Source of the DNA: Sanguinoderma infundibulare
Lineage: Eukaryota > Basidiomycota > Agaricomycetes > Polyporales > Polyporaceae
Reading direction: 5' to 3'
Length of the DNA stretch: 64,000 nt
Assembly (NCBI GenBank): GCA_032821775.1
Contig: JAVLRN010000005.1
Span: 2,914,001-2,978,000, forward strand
Shown: piece by piece, positions 45,984 to 58,054 of the stretch
Position numbering within the stretch: position 1 is the first letter of the stretch
How the letters are laid out: the number at the start of each line of letters is the position of its first letter
The notes under the pieces: model-generated
Told to the model about the DNA's origin: nothing
The model's input: the letters and a program-made list of their open reading frames with translations, nothing else
Databases searched by the model: none
Position numbers and translations under genes: made by a program

Positions 45984-47670
45984 ATGTTCGCGCTCGGTGT
46001 TCTCTCCCTCGCCCTCTCCATCGGCGCGGTCTCCGCCGCTGCGACGGGATTCTTGGCTCCACCTGCAGAGTTGTTTTCACCACTCGTCGCTCAGAAGGTC
46101 CTCAAGACTGCCCAGTCGTTCCCAAACCCAGCCCAATATCCGCAGTACACCGACCGTGTCATCGGAAACTGGATATGGTTCACCCCCGACCAATGGACCT
46201 CAGGTTTCTTCCCTTCCACTCTCTATGCGATGTACGAGCGCTCCCAGCTCTGTCGCTCTAGCTCTGGTTCTGGTGACGCCGCCCAATGGCTCGATCTCGG
46301 ACGGACATGGGCAACCGGAGAAATTCCGCTCGAGATCAACACTGGCGTCGGACATGATGTTGGCTTCCTCAGCTTCCCGTTCGTGGATGAGCTAGCGATG
46401 TGCGTCCCGCCTGCATTCCGAATCATCAAAGGTGCTGACGAGAAACACCTTCAGAAACCCGAACAATGCGACGGCGATTCAGGCGGTGAACGCGTTTGCG
46501 AATCATCTTGCTGCGCGGTTTGACCCCATCGTGGGGTGCACACGCAGTTGGGATTCCGCGGACCCAACAGACTTTGAGGTGCGTCCTAAGATCAGTCCAT
46601 ATACGTACGCTTACGAGGATCTAACGCGACCGAGATGACCTCAGGTGATCATTGACAACATGATGAACCTCGAGGTACGGATGATGTCCGCGTGAGAGAA
46701 GCCGTGTTGACGCGTCTTCTTACGTACCAGGTCCTTTTTGTGTCCGAGGCGCTCACGGGTAACCAAACCTTGCGAGACATCGCCATCTCGCACGCGGACA
46801 AGACCATGGTAAACCACATTCGTCCCGATGGTTCGCATCTATCCCATATTGGTCCTGTTGGTTCCTCATGATGAATATAGGCGGCTCTTTCCACGTCGTC
46901 GACTACAATTCGACAACTGGCGCTGTCATCGACCGCCGTACGGCCCAAGGCTACGCGGATAATAGGTGGGACATTTCTGTGCTATGTGTTTCCGGAAAAG
47001 ACTATGAGCTAAAGTTCTCGACAGCACATGGAGTAGGGGTGAATCATGGGGTATCTACGGCTTCGCAAACAGTGTGTCAAAGCATTCCTTCATTAGGCAG
47101 CATCGTCGGTAACCCTGTGTTTCCTCAGTGTACAAGCATACGGGAAAGAAGGACTACCTTGAGACTGCTCGCCGTATGGCGAACTACTTCATCGCAAACA
47201 TCCCGGATGATGGCGTCGTCCCTTGGTATGCTCCAATCCCTAGGCGCGAAACAGGGTAGAACATAACATTACGCATTTTCGCAGGGACTTCAACGCGCCG
47301 CTTGACCCACCACGGCCCGCCGACTCGTCCGCCGCCATGATCGCGGCGAACGGGCTCTTCCTTCTCGCCGACCAGGAGAAGTCTGTCTCCAACTTCCCCT
47401 GGGCGGAGTATTACACGAATGTAGCTATCAAGATCATCCGCGACAACACGCAGCTGGCGTGGGCTCCGTCCTGGCAAAGTTTGCTTTCGAACGGCACGGT
47501 AAACAATCCCGCTCACAACAACTTGACCGGTATTGTGTATGGTGCGTATTCGGTCCTGAACGTGAACGTAGTCAAGAGTTATATGTGCTGACTGCTTCGT
47601 CCACCTAGGCGATTACTACTTTGTCAAGGCCGGGAACGAGGTTGTGTCCCGTGGCCTTGCACAATGCTAG
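45984..47670 (+). CDS. Secreted GH88-like glycosidase (unsaturated glucuronyl hydrolase type)
   Basis: Nine exons (45984-46399, 46455-46578, 46645-46674, 46731-46830, 46881-46965, 47025-47071, 47129-47225, 47285-47541, 47609-47670) give 405 aa. A signal peptide (MFALGVLSLALSIGAVSAAA) is followed by the six-hairpin barrel of GH88: FTPDQWTSGFFPSTLYAMYE, GHDVGFLSF, GCTRSWD, VIIDNMMNLE, GYADNSTWSRGESWGIYGFA and NIPDDGVVPWDFNAP. In the family one catalytic Asp lies in the HD-x-GF motif and the other in the D-x-MMNL motif; both are present. The enzymes hydrate unsaturated uronic-acid residues left by polysaccharide lyases. Expected to be extracellular; the exact substrate is not shown. Confidence 0.88.
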
Positions 47671-48540
47671 TGCAGTTAACATCCTAATATGACCTTCGAT
47701 GACTTTGAAAGAACTAACAATATTTGTGGACTGCAGCAAGTGAGGCAGCGCTTGCAACTTGTTCTCGTTAATGTCCCAACTTGTTAGTAATATCATTAGG
47801 CGCGAAGTTATCCAGCGGAGGGTCGGGGTTCGAGCTTTCAACCACCAGGACTCGGTTGCGCGAGCACTCGATACCAGATGCAAATACATGTGTGCTGGGA
47901 CGGTGCCATCGCTGTTCGCTGGGTCCAGGATTTCGAACTCCAATAGAAAATGAAATACAAATGAATGCGGAGAGGGAGGTGTGGAACTTGAAGCAACCTG
48001 AGCAATTGAGCACGACGGGGATTGTGCAGCCCAATGACTGTCCTATTAATAGTACAACGCGGTGGGCCTGCAGTTTGCATGTCAGCTGCCGTAGTCTAAC
48101 CCAGGATCCAGCGTATACATCGCGATGACGGTTGCAGGGAGTAACTGCGTCGAGGCCTCGCGGAAGGGTACTTTACATGGTCTGTTGGACTTTGAGGTTA
48201 TTAGGTAAGCAACAATCATCCGTTTGCAAAGAAGCGCTTGCGTGGCCGCCATGATCTGGCAGATTCGGTCTGCTCGCCAGTTACCTGCTCGCCGCCAGTT
48301 ACATTCCACTTTCGATCATATTCCTATCCCACTTGAATGGTACAGTGCAATCTGCGCATCGTTGGGATTCAGATTGGTGCTCCCGTCGTCCGCCCCAGTC
48401 TCAATCTCCGGTCTCTTACGTATGTTTACAGGAAGTTGAACTGGAGACTCCCACTCTGCTCTGCTCGTACCACTAGTACTTCGAGGTAGACGCATTCACC
48501 CTCGACGTCTTACTGCTGCCCCTTCCGTTTCTCAGCCTAT
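47671..48540. other. Intergenic before the dispersed repeat
   Basis: 870 bp with no supported gene. Confidence 0.4.
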
Positions 48541-49891
48541 GATCGCGTCTTAATTCGGTTCCTCTGGTCTGAGGGCGGCGAACACAACATGCGAACGTCA
48601 ATGTCTGCCGCATATTGCGTCATCTATCGTCTCTCAAACATGGGCTTCGCAAGCCACTCGCAAGCCACGCTCTTTGCAAGTCAACCGATGCTAGCCATAT
48701 GTGGAAGGCCACCTACCAAATTGGAACCGGAGGTTGGGTGGTTAGCCACCATCGTGAACGGTATAAAGAACCACCCCCGGAGCGCCATCTCCTCATCCAC
48801 AACCATCATCTGCCAGTGCCACTCTCCACTACCAGCGCTCACTAGCGATGCTCTTCATCATCTTCTCTCGCTCGCCTGCATCTAGAAAACAACCAAACCC
48901 AGATCTGCTACCTTTCCTGCCTACTTGCAAGAAGACTCGTCAGCGTTCCCTTCTCATGCCTCGGTTCTTGTTCCACCATACTCGGCCTCCTGACTCGACG
49001 TCTCCCGGTCGGGGACGGCGTGTCGGACATCTGTCCACACGCCGCGTCCCTGGCCCCCGCATTTGACCTCGCTTTCCTTTTGTATGACGACCTGCTGCCG
49101 AGCCCCCAATGTCTGGTCACCCCTCGACCCATACGGACGACGCCTACTGTCGCTTCGCCCTCGAGCCCTCGAGCCTCCCTCCTCGATCACCAAGCGTCAG
49201 GCTTATGCCGTGTACCACACGGTGGCGATCGCGGAGGAACACTTGGTGAGTCGCCTACTCAACTCCCACCTCCCTACTTTGGCTAACCCCGTCAATTGCG
49301 GTGCAGAAGGCCGAGCTGGCGCGTACGACTACCGTTCCCGCTCCAGGCGGTTGAAGCGGGGTCGTGTCCATAGCACCCTCGAGCACGGATGCCTTTCCGT
49401 CATGCGCCGCATACAGTGCACTCGGTAAGTAGCTCTCGCACGTCGTCTTAAGTTTGTATCTCACGCCCATACCGGATCAACAGAGGACGACCGGACAAGC
49501 ACGACAGGCGTTCGCCAGCCCCCGTGGGACTGGCGCAGGTCTCGTCCACGGTTGCGCGCGCGTCTCTCCTACCCCCTGCCTTCGGCCGGGGCCGTGGGGT
49601 GGAACGAGAGGGATGCGCCAGGAGGACCTGATTGGCTTTTGATGAGGCTTTGGCGCGGTTGTTTATGGAGGGTCTGTTGAGGTCGATGTCAGTCGGGAGA
49701 AAAGAGAAAACCCCCGGGCGGCGCATGTGCACGATCACCGAGTTCGTTGTGTACACGCAGTCCGGCACAAAAACACGCAATAATATAAAATTGTCAACTC
49801 GGAACATAGTCTCATGTGTGCTTTGACGTTCAAATGACCGACATGGCTAGCGCTAGATAGCTAGCACACTAACCGTATAATAACCTCCAGC
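48541..49891 (+). repeat. Dispersed repeat copy 2 (direct repeat of 19182-20571)
   Basis: Same orientation as copy 1 and 29 kb away. The intron-like donor and acceptor pairs are conserved (GTGAGTCGCC at 49244, GTAAGT at 49425), and the same spliced frame ends at the same place (VPAPGG, then stop). Differences are mostly single substitutions, including some synonymous-looking ones. The TATA-like motif becomes GTATAAAGAAC near 48761. Confidence 0.75.
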
Positions 49892-50199
49892 AGGCGCTCG
49901 GGTTAGTGGGCGAGTGGATCCGTCTGCTGTTTACTTCGGTCTCTGGCTGTCACGTTGTTGAATTGAACATCTCGCTGTCGACGACGGAGTGGCATCCCCT
50001 CCTTCTCCCTTACCGCCAGTCCTCCTCCCGTTGTTTTTCTTCGTAAAAATCGTTATAACAATACCACCGAGAACCAACACGTGATATGACCAACTCTGGG
50101 GATAACACATTTCGGGTGACCTTGGATAAGCATACAGACATGTTTCTCTACATACCACGCTTCGTTCTACGTGGCCTGTGTGAAATTTGCTCCATCGAG

Positions 50200-51633
50200 T
50201 CATTGTGAGGGTAGCGCACATAGGATGACATCATCTAAGGTAGAAGAGATGCCGATTACACAGGCACTTCCCACCATGGTCTATCTGCCTAATGATGGAG
50301 TTAGCCTACACGCGAACGAATACACAAGAGACACGCCTACCTCATCTACACAAAACTCCAACAAGCCCCTGCCGACTGTCGTCCGAAGACGTTGAGAGAG
50401 CTGCTGTGTCGGGTCGACGCTTCCTGCGGATAAATCGATCGTCACCGACCGAAGCGTCCGAATGCGGCTGAGAACCTCGTCCATAAAGTCCCAATTGAAC
50501 GCCACGAGCGACGGATGGGACGAAGAAGGCACCGTAAGGTGGAATGTGACCGTCTCGAGGGGAGGGAGCCCAGGGTCCATGAGGATCTCCAGGATGCCTT
50601 CGTAGGCCCGTCCGACCGCGTCAGGTATCTGGTGTGGTGCGAAGCCGGTCGTGTCTAGGGAGAAAAGGAGGGACCGAAGGTTCACGCAAGACGTGAACTG
50701 TATCTCGTTCCAATGGCCACGCAAATCTGCGATGTCGTGTTAGTTCAGTTGCGGGGACTGACCAGAGTATGTTGACCGTCCCTCACCTTCTTCGGGTTTG
50801 ACGACAAGCAATTGCATGGGGTTGATTCGCAGCGCACGGACTGCCGGGCCATTGAGGCTCACAAAGGCGCCTATTCTCGCCAGTTGGGTCCACTCCCGAC
50901 CCTAATGTGGCCAGATGTTGATACAGTCGAACGGATGGAGATCCGAGTGGCTGACAGAAGACTTGAAATGCTCGTAAAGGACAGATGACCACTGTTCAAC
51001 CACGCTGCGGACGACAAGGGAGCGAATGGTAAGCTGGTAGTTGTGTGGTGGGAGAGACTGGAATTGGGGACACGGTCCTCCGTAGTACTCCAAATCGAGG
51101 ACGAGCGTGCTTATGGAAGAGAAGAGGGAAATAAGGTTGATCATGCCGATCGCGTTGTCTTCGTAATCCAGGCACGAGTTGATCTCTAGATGCTCTATGG
51201 AGCGGCGTGCGTCCGCTGCATGAAGGAGGTCGACCATCTTGACATCGTCAGTGCTAAGCCTGACGTTGACAAGAGACAGCGTCCGGAGACTCTGGAGTTC
51301 GGCCACTATGGGGTAAAACAACTCCGTCCTGAGCTGGGCGCTGTAGGGGTTACGAAACCTTATCCACGGGCTGGACAGGTCACGGCCGACTACACGCAGC
51401 GTGCGGACGTAGCCTCCAAGCCGGGTTGTCGAGGAGAGCAGAAGCTCAACGAAGCGTGCCAAGAGCTCGTTGCTTTGGTGTGACACTTCGATCGTGATGT
51501 CGCGGAAAAGATGGGAGCGAGTTAGAGCAAGCCATGCGTGGCACACAAGCGAACACGCTGCGAGCGTGACTTTGTCCTTCCGACATTCATCAAGAATGAG
51601 GAGGTCGATATCGAAAGGCAGGAGTAGCGGCAT
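50200..51633 (-). CDS. F-box-like (LRR-type) protein, Agaricomycete family
   Basis: Exons 50956-51633, 50787-50901, 50341-50726 and 50200-50280 give 419 aa. The N-terminus (MPLLLPFDIDLLILDECRKD, then LAACSLVCHAWLALTRSHLF) is the degenerate F-box seen in very large mushroom families, followed by irregular leucine-rich repeats (LQSLRTLSLVNVRL, SIEHLEINSCLDY, VNLRSLLFSLD). The ATG at 51633 is preferred over an in-frame GTG upstream. Without the first intron (50902-50955, GTCAGC...TTAG) the frame would hit TAG at 50902-50904; with it the frame continues to a sensible end. The donor is weak, so a nonsense mutation is the alternative. Function as an SCF adaptor is an inference. Confidence 0.7.
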
Positions 51634-52090
51634 TGTTGCACTGAAGTTCACAAGTTAGATTCTGCTCAATCAATGTAAGAGTTAGTGACTTTTTTCACAG
51701 GAGACCCACCAGATCTTGAAAGTACGCGAGGTGACTATACGGACTGGAGGACTCTAGTCGGCCTTGTCTGCGTTAACCGAAAAGATAAGGTCACAACTGG
51801 AGAACGTGTTACGATACAAGCACTCACTCTAAGACGATCTCTATTCAATATTAGGACGAAGCACCGTCCCAGGCTCTCTGAGGTCAAGATAAGGTCATGA
51901 TAAGCTTAGCCTCGGAGAAGGATGAGGTGGCATGTCCATTTTTGGAAATGCCCATACCGGGCACTGCCACTGCCGTATAGAAAGGCGGCCAGCGCTAAAT
52001 GTAGATGTTGAACTCGAACCTCACTCCGAGTCAGCCCACATCCTCCCTTCCAGCGAGACTGGCATATCCCAACACTTTCAGCAGCAGAGT
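51634..52090. other. Divergent upstream region, no gene seen
   Basis: Between the F-box-like gene (-) and the PLC-like gene (+). Confidence 0.4.
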
Positions 52091-53688
52091 ATGAAACTCA
52101 CAGTGTTTAACACAACTGATGAGCACTTGGGGTTCTTCCTGTGCTCTAATTCCGGCTCACTGTCGGATAGTGCCGACCTGGCGATCCCACCGCGTGCGTC
52201 AGCGACCACGCCAGTCTCAAAGGCCTCGAGGAGCTTTCGAGTGCAGTCTCTAGCATCAGAGAAGGCCGAGATGACGACCGAGGCTTCCATGAGAGCCTCG
52301 AATAAAGGACTACCTCTGAAACTGGGGTCGAAGTGGAAGTCCGTCGGAGTGCCTTCCGAAGTCCCATGGCGCATGTATACTAGCAAGGCGAGTGTCACCA
52401 TTTACTCTAAGTGATATAAGACGAATATAACTCGACATGATTATTCTTGCAGATCTCTGAAGGACATTATAAGCTCAGCGTCCTCCCGAAGAGAAACCTT
52501 GCTACTTTCCTAGCAGAGATGCCGGATTCCCTGCCTCTGTCGTCTCTCCTTCTGCCAGGTATGTATTACTTCGTGTGACACGCGGAAGCGGCCCACTTTT
52601 TCATGCTCGCAGGTACCCATGACACGTACGTATCCAAAGCATTCAGTCTTCCGAACTTCGAGCAGCTTCGTTGACGTTGCTGCTGACAGAATGGCTTTTC
52701 ACGGCTGGCCTATCTCCCAATGCCAGTCCATCTCAACGCCCTTAGACTCCCAGCTGCACTCGGGTATCCGCGTTATCGATATCCGCCTCGCCGTTGTCGA
52801 CGGCCGCCTCATTGCCTACCACGGCATATACCCTCAACGCACCCCATTTCAGGACATCCTCCGCACCATCCACGACTTCCTCACGTCACCCCTCAGCTGC
52901 CGCGAGACCGTCGTCATGTCCATCAAGCAGGAGGACTTCGCAAAGACCGCTTTGCCGTATTTCTCGAAGTGCGTGCACGACGAGATCATGGGCGGGCCTG
53001 GCGGGCGCGGCATGTGGTTCCTAGAGAACAAGATACCCAACCTGGGCGAGGTCCGCGGCAAGGTCGTCATGCTCAGCCGGTTCGGCGGCGACGGGAGCGG
53101 ATGGGAGAACGGCCTCGAGGGGCTTGGCATACACCCGACCGCCTGGCCCGATAGCGAGAAGAACGGCTTCACTTGGACGCTGAAGGGGACGGTCGTGCGG
53201 ACACACGATTGGTACTGCGCATGGATAATGAAGCCTCTGTGACGGAAACGGCTGCTGACCTTATCCCTCGCAGGTACAACATACCTTCTTTCCTGTCGAT
53301 ACCCGAGAAGACGCAACTTGCGACCGAGATCCTCCCCCTTCCCCTTGGGCAGTCGCCCAACCCCATCCTCAACATCACCTTCTTCTCCGGGGCCTCCTTC
53401 CCGCTCGCCTTCCCGCAGACCGTCGCGCGGGGGTTCGGCTGGCCAAAATGGGGGTTGGGCGTTGAGGGTGTCAACGGCCGCGTGGGCAAGTGGCTGCTCG
53501 ACAAGCTCAGCGGCGGTCAGTCTGAGGTGCACGACAAGCTGACGGGGAAGGGCGATTCCGAGGAGGACGTCCGGATCCGCGGCTGGGCATTGATGGACTT
53601 CTTTTCGGACCCTGAGGATTCCGTCGTCCCTCTGCTGGTCGAGTGCAACTTCCGCGGCCGGAGGACCGGCGAGGAAGGTTGGGAGTAG
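52091..53688 (+). CDS. PLC-like phosphodiesterase (PI-PLC X-type TIM barrel)
   Basis: Exons 52091-52387, 52453-52558, 52613-52625, 52690-53211 and 53274-53688 give 450 aa. The catalytic part starts at LPLSSLLLPGTHDTMAFHGW, with the first catalytic His in the GTHDT motif, and continues with GIRVIDIRLAVVDGRLIAYH, which provides the second His, as in bacterial PI-specific PLCs. Later strands include VVMSIKQED and VVMLSRFGG. An N-terminal 100-residue beta-rich region precedes the barrel. No signal peptide is seen. Exon 3 is a 13-nt micro-exon that encodes most of GTHDT. The first intron starts GCGAGT after AAG, a good GC-AG donor, and only this junction keeps the frame. The substrate (phosphoinositide or GPI) is unproven. 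Confidence 0.85.
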
Positions 53689-53819
53689 GTTGGACAACAC
53701 GTTTTCCATACATTGTCCAGTACGCTTGTTACCGTCCATGCCTCGATATTACCCTCCTGTACACGCTTCTATTATCGCATCTATGTAAATACCGTCTCAG
53801 CCAATGATGGATCGTTACA

Positions 53820-54917
53820 TTACGTCGCGCCCAAGACGTCGACCTCCGTCTTGCCGTCCTTGCGCAGGTGCCAGTTGTAGAAGTGGCTGGCCGCGATGCT
53901 TTCCCATGAATCAAGTGCGTCGATGGCGGCCTTGCCCCAGTCGAAGCTCTGGTGCTCGGCGTGGTCCTCCGGTCCGTCGACGAAGCGGATGAGCTTCTCG
54001 TTGTTTTCCGGGATGAAGCCGCTCTTGATGCCGTTCCGAACGAGGTCGCGTAACGGGTTCCAGTAGCCGAGAACATTCAGAATGATGACGGCTGAAAAAT
54101 TAGGATGGCGTCCCGGTTAGCATGATTTTGCGGGCGAGTTTCAGTATTGGGATCGTACGTTTGCGGTGAAGCCCGATCTGCGACCAACAGACCACTTCGA
54201 GGACCTACGAGCAGCATGCCAGATCAACGCAAGTAATTTATGTATCCCAACCGAAGCAGTATACCTCTTCAAAGGTCCCAAACCCTCCAGGAAGACCAAT
54301 GAAGGCGGAAGAGCGCTTCGCCATCTCCGCCTTCCGTTCATGCATCGAGTTCACGACAATCTTGCAATAACGAGCTTTAGCATCTCTTTTCTTTCCGCTA
54401 TAGCAAGGACATTAAGTACTTACGACTTCCGCCTTGGAAAGACGCGCCGCAAACGCTCTCGTCAGACGCTCCGCCAGCCATAGACGCTACAAACTCACCT
54501 TTTCTCTCCCCTTCTCCTTCAGCTGCACATGGGACGTCCGAACGCCCTTGTCGACCTCCCCGCCCGCGGCGACCATCGCGTACGGCACGATCCCCGTAAC
54601 ATCCCCTCCCGCGTCCAGGACCGCGCCCGAGACGTCACCCATAGTCCCCGCCGATCCTCCTCCATAGACGAGCGGCCGTCCCGCCGCCGCAAGGGCTCTT
54701 CCTAGTGCTGCGCCCGGGCATCCATCGCGTCAGCCTGATCTACCAAAACGCACAAACCCTCTCGCGCATGCGGATCGTCGCGCACGGAGAGCGAGTGGTA
54801 AGAGCAGCACGCACACTTGGCTGCGTTCGCAAACGCGACGTCCGTCCCCGTCGACGACGCGCAGAAGACCGTCACCGCGCGCGTCTCCGTCAAATTCGTG
54901 TCCTGGGGAGCGGTCAT
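53820..54917 (-). CDS. LOG-family phosphoribohydrolase (cytokinin-activating type)
   Basis: Exons 54815-54917, 54499-54707, 54424-54432, 54265-54360, 54159-54204 and 53820-54091 give 244 aa. The LOG signature is complete: [59 protein letters not shown] and [17 protein letters not shown] PGGxGTxxE (spanning exons 4-5). LOG enzymes release free cytokinin bases from cytokinin riboside monophosphates; related enzymes hydrolyse other nucleotide monophosphates. Exon 3 is nine nucleotides (residues AEV) and sits between two normal introns; skipping it would keep the frame. No signal peptide. The gene is convergent with the PLC-like gene. Confidence 0.9.
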
Positions 54918-55567
54918 CTTGATGTTGAAGGGCGCGGATATGCTTTGGGCGGGTGCTCGAGGGCCCTTCGAGGCTTTTATACTTGTGCCGGGCCCGGCGC
55001 GTGGCAGAACGCGCTGCAACCACGCGTTCAGGCCGGGCATGCAGCTCCGCGCGCGCGTGAGTCGAGTGTGGTGTTCTGCAGGTGGGTTCCCGGAAGTAAT
55101 AGTAAGTACTCAAAGCGGCGCGAGTCGGGTAACGCGCGTGGGTCAGATGTGTGCAACGGCCACGTAACTGTTGGCAGTGTGCGTTAACAGACCGCAGGCC
55201 GTTTATATTCTGGGAGGCAGCGGTGCCGCATGAGGCCCGAGGACGCTCATGCGGAAGAGGCGGTGGAAAAGACTTGCAAGACTGCCGAAGCGCCTGCCTA
55301 CCCAGGTCACGCGTCGGGCCACGGTGTGCGGCCCCGAGCGAGAGCGGAGGTCAACACGTTCCGAATACAGGTCGTGCGGGCGTGGAGGACGCGAGGGCGG
55401 GGTGAGAGGACCGCGGATGGGATTATGGATGACAAAGTATGAGGTACAACTGCTCCCCTGAACATGCTGCCTATCGTCTACACCAAGCGAGACTGCTTCT
55501 TCTCTCGTTACGTTAATGTCGTGCCCGCTTCCGGACGCCCGATCGCGAACAGAGTTCGCCTGTCGTA
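54918..55567. other. Intergenic, no gene seen
   Basis: Between the 3' end of NTF2 and the 5' end of the LOG gene, both on the minus strand. Antisense open frames only. Confidence 0.4.
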
Positions 55568-56219
55568 TTACGCGCCGTAGTTGAGGCGGAAGATGTCATT
55601 GTACCTGGACACGCACGTTAGACTCGGTGCAGGGAACGTAGTGGAAGACATGTCTGGGCAGGGAGGGACGGGGCGGACACTCACACATAGTAGCTGGAGC
55701 CGTCTGGTATAAGTTGGAAGACCTGGCTGTACTGCAGCGGGTTCTCACTGTCGTCGACCTGGAGGAAAACGATGACGGGGCGGTCAGAGCGGCCGCGGAA
55801 CTCGGGATATGCGACGTACGAGGAGGAGGCCCGTCACGCTGACGATCAGGCTCGCAACGCTGGGCGAAGAGGGCTGGGCGTCGAGAGTGGTCACCTTGTG
55901 CTGTACCTTCTGGAATGGTAGAGACTAGAAAACCGTTTCGGCGGCTTAGGAAATTTGGACGGGTCATCGGACAAAGAGCTCACCGTCAGCTTCTCGGCGA
56001 TGTTGGTCGCGCCCAGGATTTGAGTGCCCTCCCAGGTCAGCATGGACACATCGCGCTGTTTGGAGGGCACAGCGCGAATCAGAGGGTGTGTACAGGCTGG
56101 CACGCCCGGAGGGGCGATGGAGGACGCACATAGAGGCTCTGGAGATTGCTGCGATTCGAGTCGAATGTGGAGTAGTAGAAGTCAGTGAACTGTTTCGCGA
56201 CGGCTTGGATGTCGGCCAT
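55568..56219 (-). CDS. NTF2: Nuclear transport factor 2
   Basis: Exons 56130-56219, 55984-56055, 55820-55924, 55685-55758 and 55568-55604 give 125 aa, the usual NTF2 length. The sequence follows the family throughout: AVAKQFTDFYYSTFDSNRSN, SMLTWEGTQILGATNIAEKL, PFQKVQHKVTTLDAQPS, LIVSVTGLLLVDDSENPLQY, SQVFQLIPDGSSYYVYNDIF and a C-terminal RLNYGA. NTF2 is a homodimer that imports Ran-GDP into the nucleus through FG nucleoporins. It lies downstream of and divergent from the gene at 56515. Confidence 0.95.
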
Positions 56220-56514
56220 GGTGCGCTAGCTCTATCGTACAGCGAGGACGAGGAGGGACGAGGTCGGGGATGGCAGACGCGAACACGCGATCGCTGATTA
56301 GATTATATAAAGCTTGTTAAGATCGCTGCGTTTATCAGCCCTTGTCGAGTAATATATACGTGAACTAGATCGAGTAAACGGGGTTTGTTGCCGGTGACTT
56401 GGAGCAGAACTGCAAGCGGGCATCCCACAAGGCCGTTTGCAGACTGCTTCTGACACTGTCCCCATCATTTCGCCCGCCTTGCGAGGTTTCCACGCACTCC
56501 AGAGGCCATCAGCC

Positions 56515-58054
56515 ATGGCCACATTCAACTCTGTCATGCCCATGGCGCCCATCTCGGAGGCCCCCCGTCCAACTATGCGGCGCAAGTCCTCCGCACAGAA
56601 CCTCCTCAGTGGCTTCAAGGTGGCCGGCAACGCTGCCGCCGCCGGCGCGCCCCCCTCGTCCTTCCCCCCGGGGCCTGCTACGGCCACCCCAGGCCTCCCG
56701 TATCCAGCCGGAGCATCCACGCCGACGACAGCGACCATGCCACCACGCGAGTGGGACGTCCAGTCCCTGTACAGCGATGGTATGACCTCGGCTGGCGGTG
56801 CATCCATCCAGACCAACGGAAGCATTCCCCAAGGCACGTCGGTGGAGTTCCTGAGGGAGTTGGTCAAGAAGAGGATCATCACTTTGACCTACTTGCGCAA
56901 TGTCCACGAAGGGTGCGTTGCCCATGTTATCCCGCATTACGAGACGTCTTCCGACCACATACCGCGCATGCATCCCCAGGCGGAGTCACTGGTTCCATAC
57001 CATCATGATTACCCGTGTAGAGCTGGACAGGGCGTTCACCAACGCGGCCATGAAGCAGCGGTAAGTGCTTGTCCCTCTCTGCGGGTCGTGCGCGTGTGGA
57101 CAACCCTAGTTCAGGACATACCGGTTCGCCGTTCTCGGCATGGCGTTAGCGAACCAGTTCGATGTTAAAGAGCCTCAAGACCTCCTTCGGGGACTCTCGA
57201 ATGTTTTGACTGAGTACGAGTTGTTGAAAGAGGACGCTGATAAACCTCGTATTGTACGTCCCACTTCTACTCCTGTAACTCATGCACCCTCGCTACAGCT
57301 CGTGCATACATCTAGCAACGAATATTTAGGGCGAAGAACAGCTCCAAACGTCTACCAGGCGCGGATTACGCCCTGACCTATACCGATCCTTCTGAGACAT
57401 ATATGTCTCTTCCCCACGTTGTACGTCCTTCCCTGCTACCTCGGACCCAGAGCGTGGCTGAGTGCGCCCGAACAGCCTTTCCCCCTCGATTACCATCAGA
57501 CCCTTCTATCCCTCCTCGACGTCCTTTCCGAACTTTACAACAAGATCTCCAAAGTCCTCGGTCCCTCGCCATTCTCTCATGCGGGCCACAGCATGATGGG
57601 TCCGCTTGGACTTCTATCCCCCCATCCAGGTGTATCCTATCTGTTCTCGGGTGCGGAGTCAACGTCCATAAACGATAGCGACAGCAGCCTTTGGGGGATT
57701 GCCCATGCGTCCGGTGGACCGAACTCATTATACGGAGGTGGCCCGGGGAGCCCGCCGCCGAGCTGGACATCCACGCTAGGAGACACCGTACGGCAAATCG
57801 ACCATAAACTCAAGGTGCGTGGATCACCACAGCTTCCATCCATTCATTCGTGCATCTGTCTCATCTGCGTCCGTATCTTCACCATCCGCGCCGCAATCTG
57901 TCAACGCGCGATGCAGAAGCTGATCGCGATACTGCTGAAAGAGCTGGACGATTGCGCGCGAGCAGGCATCAAGGACGAGTTGGCATCATTGGATCCGCTA
58001 CTGCGACATGTCTCGGTCGCCGAGGAGGCTGGGGGCGCGTTTGAGTTTGATTGA
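56515..58054 (+). CDS. Conserved fungal protein of unknown function
   Basis: Exons 56515-56912, 56980-57060, 57115-57253, 57316-57420, 57476-57814 and 57917-58054 give 399 aa with the frame intact. The N-terminal 95 residues are Pro/Ala/Ser-rich and probably disordered. A helical core follows, with VEFLRELVKKRIITLTYLRN, then HEGRSHWFHTIMITRVELDR, NAAMKQRTYRFAVLGMALA and a C-terminal helix KLIAILLKELDDCARAGIKD. I do not recognise the family. No signal peptide or membrane helix is clear. The exon 4 acceptor (57315) was chosen over a nearer TTTAG because only it restores the frame. Confidence 0.75.
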
